Source: Bifidobacterium polysaccharolyticum (lineage in GTDB: Bacteria > Actinomycetota > Actinomycetes > Actinomycetales > Bifidobacteriaceae). Taken from it: a stretch of 64,000 nt of DNA. Within the stretch, counting starts at the first letter, position 1. Each line of letters opens with the position of its first letter. This document shows positions 31,001 to 38,749 of the stretch, piece after piece. The notes beneath the pieces were generated by a model. That model ran no database searches. It was given only the letters and a program-made list of their open reading frames with translations, and was not told the origin of the DNA. Location: positions 248,001 through 312,000 of the forward strand of contig NZ_JACFQG010000001.1 in NCBI RefSeq assembly GCF_016101585.1, in the 5' to 3' direction. The translations under genes and the position numbers were made by a program.

Positions 31001-31618
31001 TACGCCTATGCCTGGGGAGAAGACAAGTATGGCAGGCTCGGCAACAACAGCGGCGGCTCTTCGAGCGTTCCTATTCATGTGCGCGACCCCGCCAGCCCCA
31101 CTGACGCGAGCAAAGGACTGAAAGCCACACAGGTCAGCGCCGGAATGTATCGATCGCTGGCCGTGGGCAGCGACGGGAAAGCCTACACCTGGGGATACAA
31201 AGCCTACACCTGGGAATACGACCACGCTTCCGGTGATATCATCGACGGCGCCACCAACAACTGGAGTGTTCCAGTGCCGGTGGAGATCAAACTGCAGCTG
31301 GTGATCACCGGCGTCAGATTCGACCAGACCCCCGTATCAGAACTGAAGCTCGGCGATGGCGGCAGCGTGATCGTGACTACGCCTGCACACATGCCGGGCA
31401 CGGTCACCGTCAGCGTGGACTACACGGTGCTGGGAGGACCCCAGCAGCCGGACACCTCCCTCAAATACACGTACTTGGCTGCAGGCGTGCTCCCAAAGGC
31501 GGGCGGGGAAGGCATCCTGCTCGCCCTGGCCACCGGCATGACCAGCGTGGGCGGGGTCCTGGCATCCCGCCGCCACCGGAGGGAGACACGCCTGCTGTCA
31601 CACGCTTCGCACGAGTAA
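28045..31618 (+). CDS. LPKAG-anchored surface protein with two RCC1-like propellers, signal peptide out of frame at G12
   Basis: GTG 28045 has GGGGAGG six bases upstream and encodes a signal peptide (basic start, hydrophobic LISTLVLIPLLLTG, likely cut near VFAS). This frame runs through 12 G and stops at 28221. The body is read one frame over, from within the tract to 31618. Loss of one G or gain of two would join them into about 1,190 residues. The body repeats one design twice: InlB-type FDGW repeat (from 28377 and 29725), TIG-like GPASGGT segment, seven RCC1-like units (weak in the first half; canonical in the second, e.g. LALGSDGNVYGWG), then a TIG-like end. LPKAG (31490), a hydrophobic stretch and an Arg-rich tail form a sorting signal. 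Confidence 0.8.
28186..28197 (+). repeat. Run of 12 G at the signal-peptide/body junction
   Basis: Twelve consecutive G. The signal-peptide frame enters at 28186 and leaves in a frame that stops at 28219-28221; the body frame is offset by one base. Eleven or 14 G would give a continuous gene. Such tracts change length by slipped-strand mispairing; polymerase or ribosome slippage, or a sequencing error, are alternatives. Confidence 0.9.
30917..31135 (+). repeat. Pair of identical 42-bp direct repeats inside the RCC1 region
   Basis: The same 42 bases, coding SPTDASKGLKATQV, occur at 30917-30958 and 31094-31135. The offset of 177 bp is exactly 59 codons, one propeller unit, so recombination would add or remove one unit in frame. 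It suggests recent unit duplication. Confidence 0.8.
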
Positions 31619-32359
31619 GACAGGCCTGAGGCGGATCAATCCCCCCGCCCCGGCCCACAAAAGGGGGCAGGGAGGCCAGTGTCAGTCAAGGCTCAACCCC
31701 AAGTGAGCCGACGCTCCCTCCCGCGCCCCCACCACACTTACGCCTGCTGGAGTTCAAGGCAGGCATGAACGCACCTCCCGCCTGGGAGTAGAGGGAACAC
31801 GGCCGGGCCAGCCACGGGCAGAAACCCGCAGCCAGCCTTGCCGTTGTTTACTCATATAGGCATATGTTGTATAGACCTGTTCAACATCTTTGGTCAAGTC
31901 GCCTTTGGATCCAGCTGACATCTAAAAGTACGTGATCAGGCTCACATTATTCCTGTACCTTGTCCTAGGCATGCTATGGTACTTATCCTCAGCTTCTGAA
32001 TTACTCAGTTTCCCATGATTACCAGGTTTCCGCTCTCATCCAGACCTGCAGGATTCGTGTAAAGCAGCTCCGCTACAACATCGAGTCCATTCCGACTGGC
32101 CGGGTTTGCGAAAAGCAAGATTCAGCCGCCTTCTTGCGTTACCATGAAAATTCATTCGGCACCTCAGCACTCCTGCGGTCTCAATAGGTCGTATGTAAAG
32201 GACTGAAGTGCACAAAAGAAGGTCTAATATACGGGATTAGAGGAGGCCGATTGGCTGGTATGGAGGTGATGGACCATATCACGCCATCCAATACCTTTCG
32301 CTTCCCGCAGCACCAACCGGTGGTTACAAGCCGCCCTGTTAGGATGTTGAGGATCAGCC
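31619..32359. other. 740-base intergenic region after the surface-protein gene
   Basis: I see no supported gene. The first 60 bases have a GC-rich imperfect hairpin (CCCCCGCCCC against GGGGGCAGGG around 31639-31672) that may terminate the surface-protein transcript. The middle (31835-32240) is AT-richer with no open frame of note. The last 130 bases precede the regulator gene and contain short open stretches without convincing ribosome sites. Confidence 0.4.
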
Positions 32360-33013
32360 ATGCATTTCACAGTAGACAACCTTGAAGAGGTATTTCCCCT
32401 GGCAGAATTCATAGCCGATTCCTTCGGTCCCATGGCCGAGATTGTTGTGCATGACATCACACGCCCGGAAAATTCCATCGTCTTCATCCGCAACGGCCAG
32501 CTCTCCGGACGCTCCCTGGGCGACGCAGTCACAGACCAGACCCGACAACTGGCCATACGGGCCGACCAGGACGGGGCCGACTTCGTCTCCGACTACAGAG
32601 GGCGCCGGCTGAACAAGCACGAGTTCCGCGTCTCCTCCTACCTGGTCCGCAACCGGGAGCAGACCGTCATTGGTCTGCTTTGCATCAGCATCAACATTAC
32701 CGAGTTGCAGCAGGCTGCCCATGTGTTGCAGACGCTGTCCTCGATCGACTCCGACGATGTACAGATCTCCACTGAGACCTCCCGCCACCACGTGAGCGAG
32801 GAGCCCGCGGAGAACATTCGCAGAATCACCAGAGATGAAGTCCGCCAGTTCAACATTCCTATGGACAAGCTGACCAAGCAGGACAGGCTGGAGATCATTC
32901 GCAACATCAAGGACCGGGGCATCTTCCTCATCAAAGGCGCGGTGGGCATCGTAGCCCCTGAGCTCAAGATATCAATTCCCACCCTCTACCGGTACCTGCA
33001 GGCCCTGAAATAA
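32360..33013 (+). CDS. YheO/DauR-type PAS and helix-turn-helix regulator
   Basis: A 217-residue transcription regulator. The N-terminal part (about residues 5-120) is a YheO-like PAS domain, recognisable from FGPMAEIVVHDITRPENSI and the closing GLLCISINIT. The C-terminal part (about 155-217) is the matching helix-turn-helix, ending in the signature KGAVGIVAPELKISIPTLYRYLQ. E. coli DauR of this family controls D-arginine use; the ligand here is unknown and no catabolic gene is adjacent. ATG 32360 follows GAGGA by six bases. It is isolated between two non-coding stretches and followed by a strong hairpin. Confidence 0.88.
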   Translation: MHFTVDNLEEVFPLAEFIADSFGPMAEIVVHDITRPENSIVFIRNGQLSGRSLGDAVTDQTRQLAIRADQDGADFVSDYRGRRLNKHEFRVSSYLVRNREQTVIGLLCISINITELQQAAHVLQTLSSIDSDDVQISTETSRHHVSEEPAENIRRITRDEVRQFNIPMDKLTKQDRLEIIRNIKDRGIFLIKGAVGIVAPELKISIPTLYRYLQALK

Positions 33014-33029
33014 GGGCTAAAAAGTAAGA

Positions 33030-33080
33030 CCTCCGGCGGCAGGAGAGGGGGGTATATTTCTGTGCCGCCGGAGGAGCTTT
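33030..33080 (+). terminator. Terminator-like hairpin after the YheO-type gene
   Basis: CCTCCGGCGGCA (33030-33041) pairs perfectly with TGCCGCCGGAGG (33063-33074) around a 21-base loop, followed by AGCTTTA. The T-run is short. Confidence 0.7.
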
Positions 33081-33570
33081 ACAGCACGGCCGCCGCCATT
33101 GGCGACAACCGGAACATGGCCATACATACAAACCACGCAAGTATTACATAGGTAAAACAGGGAGCCCTCAGTTTCCTCGAGCTGGGGTGCATTGCAGATT
33201 CAGCCAGGCTAGATACGTGCTCTCATTGGCCTAGGCCTTTCTTCATGCTATCACCTCTTCAAGGATGTATCAGGTACTCCCGTTTCTGACAGGTCCCCCG
33301 ACCTGCTACTAAGAGCAAATTATCACAAGGTCCCGGACATACTCAACACTCCGTTCGCTATCCGCCACGAAAACCGGTCGACAGCCACTGTAGTTAAGCA
33401 TGAACAGCAAACTTCAGTCATGCTGGTAACAATAATTTATTACTTGCATCTTTGCCGGGGAATGACTAATGAGGGATCATCGAGAATTCAGAAAGTTCGT
33501 AAAATGCCAATCGCTGACTGAGAACTATCGGTAGATAAAAGATAGGGGAGGGGGAAGGAGAAAATCCAGG
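33081..33570. other. 490-base AT-richer non-coding stretch at the 3' end of the tRNA cluster
   Basis: No open frame or RNA gene is supported. The stretch is clearly AT-richer than its flanks and abuts the 3' end of tRNA-Val(CAC), a kind of site often used by integrating elements. I found no integrase and no second copy of a tRNA 3' end in the window, so any past insertion is only a guess. Confidence 0.35.
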
Positions 33571-33643
33571 TGGGCGATGCAGGAATCGAACCTGCGACCC
33601 CTTCGGTGTGAACGAAGTGCGCTAGCCGCTGCGCCAATCGCCC
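33571..33643 (-). tRNA. tRNA-Val (anticodon CAC)
   Basis: Read on the minus strand, the acceptor GGGCGAT pairs with ATCGCCC, the anticodon arm is CTTCG-TTCACAC-CGAAG, and the T arm has GGTTCGATTCC. The anticodon CAC decodes GUG. 73 nt, discriminator A, CCA not encoded. It is last in transcription order in the cluster. Confidence 0.95.
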
Positions 33644-33674
33644 GGATTGGAAAAGACCACCGAAGTGATCCTCG

Positions 33675-33746
33675 TGGGCGATACTGGATTCGAACCAGTG
33701 ACCCCTTCCGTGTCAGGGAAGTGCGCTACCTCTGCGCCAACCGCCC
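33675..33746 (-). tRNA. tRNA-Val (anticodon GAC)
   Basis: Minus strand: acceptor GGGCGGT with ATCGCCC (one G-T wobble), anticodon arm CTTCC-CTGACAC-GGAAG, T loop TTCGAAT. The anticodon GAC reads GUC and GUU. 72 nt, discriminator A, CCA not encoded. It lies 31 bases upstream, in transcription order, of tRNA-Val(CAC) and resembles it closely, suggesting an old duplication. Confidence 0.95.
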
Positions 33747-33769
33747 GGGTCATTCTCGTTTCGAGAGAG

Positions 33770-33840
33770 AGGTGGGTACGAGAGTCGAACTCGTCTATAC
33801 GGCTTTGCAGGCCGCTGCCTAACCGCTTGGCTAACCCACC
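33770..33840 (-). tRNA. tRNA-Cys (anticodon GCA)
   Basis: Minus strand: acceptor GGTGGGT with ACCCACC and discriminator U, which is the identity base for cysteine. The anticodon arm is GCGGC-CTGCAAA-GCCGT and the anticodon GCA. 71 nt, CCA not encoded. Confidence 0.95.
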
Positions 33841-33867
33841 GTATTGGTTAAACTGCTCGAAACCTCG

Positions 33868-33940
33868 AGCGGGCAACGGGACTCGGACCCGCGGTCTCGA
33901 CCTTGGCAAGGTCGCGCTTTACCAACTAAGCTATGCCCGC
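33868..33940 (-). tRNA. tRNA-Gly (anticodon GCC)
   Basis: Minus strand: acceptor GCGGGCA with TGCCCGC, anticodon arm CGACC-TTGCCAA-GGTCG, T loop TCCGAGT. The anticodon GCC reads GGC and GGU. 73 nt. It is first in transcription order of the Gly-Cys-Val-Val cluster. Confidence 0.95.
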
Positions 33941-34102
33941 ACATTCAACTTTCACCGTGGTGGTGACTGCCGAAGCACGTTGCACTACTGTAGCGTAGAC
34001 CTCCGCACTTGGCAAAAAGCGCGTGTCGCCGCGTCATAGAGCCACCCTCCGCTGACGGCAAAGCCGCCAAGTACAAGGCTTCCTACCGGTAGGGTGAGAG
34101 GT

Positions 34103-34933
34103 ATGAGTGAAGAAGCCAGGCAGCACTGCACCATGGTGGCCGCCTTCGATGGCTGGAACGATGCGTGCTCAGCCTCGACCAACGTCATCCGCCACCTGTT
34201 AAACGTCTATGAGTCCCATGAGATCGGCAGCATTCCGGGCGATGGGTTCTACGACTATCAGATGTCACGGCCCATGCTCTGCCACGTGCAGGGTCGGCGG
34301 CGAATTATCTGGCCCTCTACCAAGATCTACCGGGTGCAGATTGATGATACCCACACGCTTCTGCTGGAGATGGGCCCGGAGCCCAACTACCACTGGAGCG
34401 ACTTCTGCAGGCGCAGCATCCACTGGGCCGAAGACGATGAGGCGGAGGCCATCATCACACTGGGCGCCATGTTCGCCGACTGCCCCCACACCAGGCCCCT
34501 GCCCATTGACGACCTGGCTGGCGACCAGCCCAAGACCGACACCGATGGCCACTCCGGCCCCATAGGCATCCCCACCGTTCTGGACGCCCTGGCCACCCAG
34601 GACGGCTACAGCACCGAATCCATTTGGGTCTCCGTGCCCCAGTACCTGGGTAGCGACGAGTGCGCCCAGGGAACCCTGCAGCTGCTGCAAAGGCTCTCAG
34701 CCATGCTTGGCGTCCACCTTGACGAGGGGGAGCTGCCCCGCAAGGCCGCTGAATGGAAGGCCCAGGCCGGCATGCTTCTGCGCTGCAACGATGACCTGGC
34801 CAACTATGTCCACCGTCTGGAGATGGATGTCGACCAGGCCCAGGTGGACGAGCCGGCCGCCGAAGAGCTGGTCCGGGAAGCCGAGGATTATCTGCGCTCC
34901 ATGGGCAACAAAGGCCCCTCCTTGTCTGAGTGA
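34103..34933 (+). CDS. PAC2 family protein
   Basis: A 276-residue PAC2-family protein (named after proteasome assembly chaperone 2), common in actinobacteria with and without proteasomes; its bacterial function is unknown. Family features seen are VAAFDGWNDACSASTNVI at the N-terminus, the PGDGFYDYQMSRP segment, and the LLEMGPEPNYHW block. The C-terminal 70 residues are helical and charged. ATG 34103 follows GAGAGG; GTG 34094 is an alternative. Divergent from the tRNA cluster and 77 bases before thrS, same strand. Confidence 0.88.
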   Translation: MSEEARQHCTMVAAFDGWNDACSASTNVIRHLLNVYESHEIGSIPGDGFYDYQMSRPMLCHVQGRRRIIWPSTKIYRVQIDDTHTLLLEMGPEPNYHWSDFCRRSIHWAEDDEAEAIITLGAMFADCPHTRPLPIDDLAGDQPKTDTDGHSGPIGIPTVLDALATQDGYSTESIWVSVPQYLGSDECAQGTLQLLQRLSAMLGVHLDEGELPRKAAEWKAQAGMLLRCNDDLANYVHRLEMDVDQAQVDEPAAEELVREAEDYLRSMGNKGPSLSE

Positions 34934-35010
34934 CGACCTAGGCTGTGGGTCGATAAACCATGTCCAGCCTGCACCCTGTAACGCGGGCTCCGATAGCAAG
35001 GACGGCATTC

Positions 35011-37056
35011 ATGACACAGTCGAGCATCTCCATCATCGTCAAAGGCGAACGGAAGGAGGTGGCGGCGGATCAGACTGGCGTCCAGCTTTTTGCTGACGAC
35101 AAGGACATCATCGCCGTCGACCTCAACGGGCAGCCACGCGACCTCTACACACCCCTGCACGAAGGCGACAAGGTCGATCCCATCACCTTGGAGAGCGACC
35201 AGGGACTGGCCATCATGCGGCACTCGGCAACCCACGTCATGGCTCAGGCCGTCCAGGAAATTCGCCCGGACGCCAAGCTGGGCATCGGCCCGGCCATCAA
35301 AGATGGCTTCTATTACGACTTCGACGTGGACAAGCCCTTCACCCCCGACGACCTCAAGCAGATCGAACAGCGGATGAAGAGGATTATCAAGTCCTCCCAG
35401 AGCTTCCGTCGTCGCGTGGTGACCGAGGAGGAGGCCCGCAAGGAGGAGGCCGACCAGCCCTACAAGCTGGAGCTGATCGGAGCCAAAGAGGCCGAGATCA
35501 ATAGTGAGGAAGCCACTGAGGTGGCCACCGGTGGCGAGCTGACCATGTACGACAATCTGGACCGCGAGGGCAACACGGTCTGGAAGGACCTATGCCGTGG
35601 CCCCCACCTGCCCAACACCCGCTACATCCGCTGCTTCAAGCTCATGCGAACGGCAGCCGCTTACTGGCGCGGGGATGAGAAGAACCCCATGCTCCAGCGC
35701 ATCTACGGCACTGCCTGGGCCAACAAGGACGACATGAAGGCCTACACCGCCCGCCTGGAGGAGGCCGCCCGCCGCGACCATCGCAAGCTGGGCGCCGAGA
35801 TGGACCTCTTCTCCTTCCCTGATGAGATCGGGCCCGGACTGCCCGTCTTCCACCCCAAGGGCGCGGCCGTCATCAACGTCATGGAGGACTACTCCCGCCA
35901 GATGCACCGGCGCAACGGCTACTCCTTTGTGCAGACCCCGCACATCACCAAGGGCCACCTCTACGAAATCTCGGGCCATCTGCAGTGGTACAAGGACGGC
36001 ATGTACCCGCCCATGCACCTGGATGAGGAGAAGGACGCCAACGGCAAGGTCACCCGCCAAGGCTTCGACTACTACCTGAAGCCCATGAACTGCCCCATGC
36101 ACAACCTTATCTTCAAGTCCCGGCAGCGCTCCTACAAGGAGCTGCCCCTGCGGCTGTTCGAGTTCGGCACCGTCTACCGCTACGAGAAGTCCGGCGAGGT
36201 ACACGGCCTGACCCGCGTGCGCGGCCTGACCCAGGACGACTCCCACATCTACTGCACCCGTGACCAGATGAAGGGGGAGCTGACCAACCTGCTCCAGTTT
36301 GTGCTCAAGGTGCTCAAGGACTTCGGCCTGAACGACTTCTACCTGGAGTTGTCGACCAAGGATCCCAACAAGTTCGTCGGTTCTGACGAGGTCTGGGAGG
36401 AGGCTACCAACACCTTGGCCGAGGTGGCCAAGGACTCCGGGCTGGAACTGGTTGACGACCCCGAAGGCGCCGCCTTCTACGGGCCCAAGATCTCCGTACA
36501 GGCGCGCGACGCCATCGGGCGCACCTGGCAGGTCTCCACGATTCAGCTTGACTTCAACCTGCCTGAGCGCTTCCAGCTGGAGTACATCGCAGCCGACGGC
36601 TCCCACCAGCGGCCGGTCATGATCCACCGGGCCCTCTTCGGTTCCATCGAGCGCTTCTTCGCCATCCTGCTGGAGCACTACGCCGGCGCCTTCCCGGCCT
36701 GGCTTGCACCGGTCCAGGTGCAGGCTGTGCCCGTGGCTGACGAGTTCGCCCCCCACTTGGAGCACCTGCTGGACGAGCTGCGCGATGACATGGTCCGCTG
36801 CGAGATCGACCGCTCCGACGATCGCTTTGGCAAGAAGATCCGCAACGCAGCCAAGTCCAAGGCACCCTTCATCCTGATTGCCGGCGAGGAAGATGTTTCC
36901 AAGGACGCGGTCTCCTTCCGCTTCCGCGACGGCAGCCAGCTCAACGGAGTGCCTGTGAAGCAGGCCCGCGCCTGGATCAACGAGGCCATCAAGGTCCGCG
37001 CGCAGATCAACTCGGCAGACGACTTCCGAGCGAATACCTCCTGCAGTCAGGACTGA
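35011..37056 (+). CDS. thrS: Threonine--tRNA ligase
   Basis: Charges tRNA-Thr and edits mischarged serine. The 681-residue protein has an N-terminal TGS domain, the editing domain with [10 protein letters not shown] and the later Cys/His site CRGPHL, then the class II catalytic core with motif 2 [23 protein letters not shown] split over residues 388-410 and the zinc cysteine in MNCPMH (about residue 360), and an anticodon-binding domain at the end. ATG 35011 follows AAGGA; an in-frame ATG at 34960 is less likely. It heads the group with pgsA, patA and pimA, an order also known from Mycobacterium. Confidence 0.96.
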   Translation: MTQSSISIIVKGERKEVAADQTGVQLFADDKDIIAVDLNGQPRDLYTPLHEGDKVDPITLESDQGLAIMRHSATHVMAQAVQEIRPDAKLGIGPAIKDGFYYDFDVDKPFTPDDLKQIEQRMKRIIKSSQSFRRRVVTEEEARKEEADQPYKLELIGAKEAEINSEEATEVATGGELTMYDNLDREGNTVWKDLCRGPHLPNTRYIRCFKLMRTAAAYWRGDEKNPMLQRIYGTAWANKDDMKAYTARLEEAARRDHRKLGAEMDLFSFPDEIGPGLPVFHPKGAAVINVMEDYSRQMHRRNGYSFVQTPHITKGHLYEISGHLQWYKDGMYPPMHLDEEKDANGKVTRQGFDYYLKPMNCPMHNLIFKSRQRSYKELPLRLFEFGTVYRYEKSGEVHGLTRVRGLTQDDSHIYCTRDQMKGELTNLLQFVLKVLKDFGLNDFYLELSTKDPNKFVGSDEVWEEATNTLAEVAKDSGLELVDDPEGAAFYGPKISVQARDAIGRTWQVSTIQLDFNLPERFQLEYIAADGSHQRPVMIHRALFGSIERFFAILLEHYAGAFPAWLAPVQVQAVPVADEFAPHLEHLLDELRDDMVRCEIDRSDDRFGKKIRNAAKSKAPFILIAGEEDVSKDAVSFRFRDGSQLNGVPVKQARAWINEAIKVRAQINSADDFRANTSCSQD

Positions 37057-37059
37057 CCA

Positions 37060-37734
37060 ATGTTCGAGCATCTACGGCGCCCCTGGAAGCGCATCATCGC
37101 CCCTATCGCCCGCGGCCTGGTTCATCTGGGCGTGAGCGCCAACGGTGTCACGATCATCGGAGCCGTAGGCACCACTCTGGTCGCCATCGTGACCGGGTTC
37201 ACCGGCTGGCTCCTGCCCGGGGCCATCGTCCTGGCCATCCTGGTGGCCTTCGACTCCCTGGATGGTTCCGTGGCCTCGCTGACCGGCGGAGGCACCCAGT
37301 TCGGGGGCTTCCTGGACTCCACCCTTGACCGGATAGCCGACTGGGCCGTCCTGACCGGGGTCATCATCTACCTGCGCCGCCACGAACTGGCCTGGGTGGC
37401 GGATGGCAGCCACCAGGATCCCGACATCTGGGCCCAGGTCGGCATGGCTGCAGCGCTCTTCGCTATCATGACCTCCTTCGTCACCTCCTACGCCCGGGCC
37501 CGGGCCGAGGCAGAGGGCTTCGAGGCCAAGAACGGCATCGCCACCAGGTCGGATCGGCTGGTCATCATCCTGGTGGGCATGGCACTGACGGGAGCCGGGC
37601 TGCCCCTGGCTGTGCTCAGCTGCTTCCTGGTACTGCTGGCCCTGCTGGGCATCGTCACCGTCTGGCAGCGAATCAGCCACGTCGCCAGGGACATGAGCCG
37701 CAACCCACAGCCTGCCAACCCCAACCACGAGTGA
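37060..37734 (+). CDS. pgsA: CDP-alcohol phosphatidyltransferase, likely phosphatidylinositol phosphate synthase
   Basis: A 224-residue integral membrane enzyme with about six segments. The CDP-alcohol motif D-x2-DG-x2-AR-x8-G-x3-D-x3-D is met at Asp65, Asp68, Gly69, Ala72, Gly82, Asp86 and Asp90; only the arginine is changed, to Ser73. The position right after thrS and before patA and pimA is that of the actinobacterial phosphatidylinositol phosphate synthase, which joins CDP-diacylglycerol and inositol 1-phosphate. It starts three bases after thrS with no clear ribosome site, implying coupling. A phosphatidylglycerophosphate synthase is the alternative. Confidence 0.82.
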   Translation: MFEHLRRPWKRIIAPIARGLVHLGVSANGVTIIGAVGTTLVAIVTGFTGWLLPGAIVLAILVAFDSLDGSVASLTGGGTQFGGFLDSTLDRIADWAVLTGVIIYLRRHELAWVADGSHQDPDIWAQVGMAAALFAIMTSFVTSYARARAEAEGFEAKNGIATRSDRLVIILVGMALTGAGLPLAVLSCFLVLLALLGIVTVWQRISHVARDMSRNPQPANPNHE

Positions 37735-37738
37735 GCCT

Positions 37739-38749
37739 ATGCCGGATCGACTGCTCATCTTTCTGGCGCAGCATGCGCGTCTGGTGCCCGAGAGGTTGTT
37801 GCGCGGCCTCTTCCTGGCAGCAGCCGACTTCTGCTGGCTGTTTCGGATAGGCGGTGTCAGGCAGCTGGAGCGCAACCTGGCCCATGTCATGCCGGAGGTC
37901 GACCATCCCAGTCTGCGTCGCACCTCGCGCCAGGGCATGCGCTCCTACTTCGTCTACTTCGTCGAAGCCCTGACCGTGGGGGCCCGCACCAAGGAGCAGC
38001 TGTTGGCACGTATACACGGTGGCGGCAGCGCATACCCGGATCCAGCCAAGACAGATATCGGCCTGCGCTCCCTGCCCATCGGCATGGGCCACCAGGGCAA
38101 CTGGGACTACGCGGGGTTCTGGGCCTGCTCCACGGTCGGGCAGGTCACCACGGTGGCAGAGCGGCTGCGGGACCAAGGCATGCTCAACACCTTTGCGGAC
38201 ATCCGTCGCCGCCTGGGCATGAACATCCTGCTGACCGGTGAGCCGAACATCACCGGCCGTCTGACAACCCTGCTGCGGGAGCCTGATCAAGTCGTGCCCC
38301 TGCTGGCCGACCGCGATCTGAGCCGCCGAGGCGTCTTCGTCAGAGCTTTTAACTCCTGGATCCGCGTGGCCGCTGGCCCTGCCGTCATAGCCTTGGATGC
38401 CCGCCTGCCCCTGTATACCGTGAACATGCACAGGGAAAAGCTGACGGGGGAACGTCGCCGACAAGCCAAGGCCCCCTACGGCTATGTCTGCCAGGTGGAC
38501 GGGCCCATCGCCATCGAATCCTACCTGGACATGCCCCGGGAGCAGGCCATCAACGATCTGACCCAGGCCTGGGTGGACCAGTGGGCCCAGGGTATTCGCG
38601 AGCATCCCGAGGACTGGCACATGCTCCAGCCGATTTTCCTTGAGGATCTGGATCTTTCTCGGATGCACGACCTGCCCGACTTCATCCTGGCCCAGGCATC
38701 CAAGAACAAGGGAGGTAACAGGCATGAAGGCACCCGAGCAAAGGCCTGA
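37739..38749 (+). CDS. patA: Phosphatidylinositol mannoside acyltransferase
   Basis: A 336-residue member of the LpxL-like acyltransferase family. The catalytic HxxxxD motif is in MGHQGNWDYAG, and a second family block is the VPLLADRDLSRRGVFV segment. In mycobacteria the homologue adds an acyl chain to the mannose of phosphatidylinositol mannosides at the cytoplasmic face. The four-base gap after pgsA and the 26-base overlap with pimA fit one coupled operon. Bifidobacteria do carry related glycolipids, but the exact product here is inference. Confidence 0.88.
   Translation: MPDRLLIFLAQHARLVPERLLRGLFLAAADFCWLFRIGGVRQLERNLAHVMPEVDHPSLRRTSRQGMRSYFVYFVEALTVGARTKEQLLARIHGGGSAYPDPAKTDIGLRSLPIGMGHQGNWDYAGFWACSTVGQVTTVAERLRDQGMLNTFADIRRRLGMNILLTGEPNITGRLTTLLREPDQVVPLLADRDLSRRGVFVRAFNSWIRVAAGPAVIALDARLPLYTVNMHREKLTGERRRQAKAPYGYVCQVDGPIAIESYLDMPREQAINDLTQAWVDQWAQGIREHPEDWHMLQPIFLEDLDLSRMHDLPDFILAQASKNKGGNRHEGTRAKA

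Noticed and set aside
30000-31300. Repeated DNA units taken as a CRISPR array or mobile element
   Set aside because: The units are coding, differ from each other and have codon-multiple periods matching RCC1 blades.
33081-33570. Integrated element at the tRNA-Val 3' end
   Set aside because: The AT-rich stretch has no integrase, no gene and no duplicated tRNA end in the window.
33577-34039. Short protein-like frames across 33577-34039 on both strands
   Set aside because: They run through four tRNA genes with complete cloverleaf elements; the apparent motifs are tRNA arms in translation.
35590-37071. A 493-codon minus-strand frame opposite thrS
   Set aside because: Antisense shadow of an essential gene; composition artificial and no family motif.
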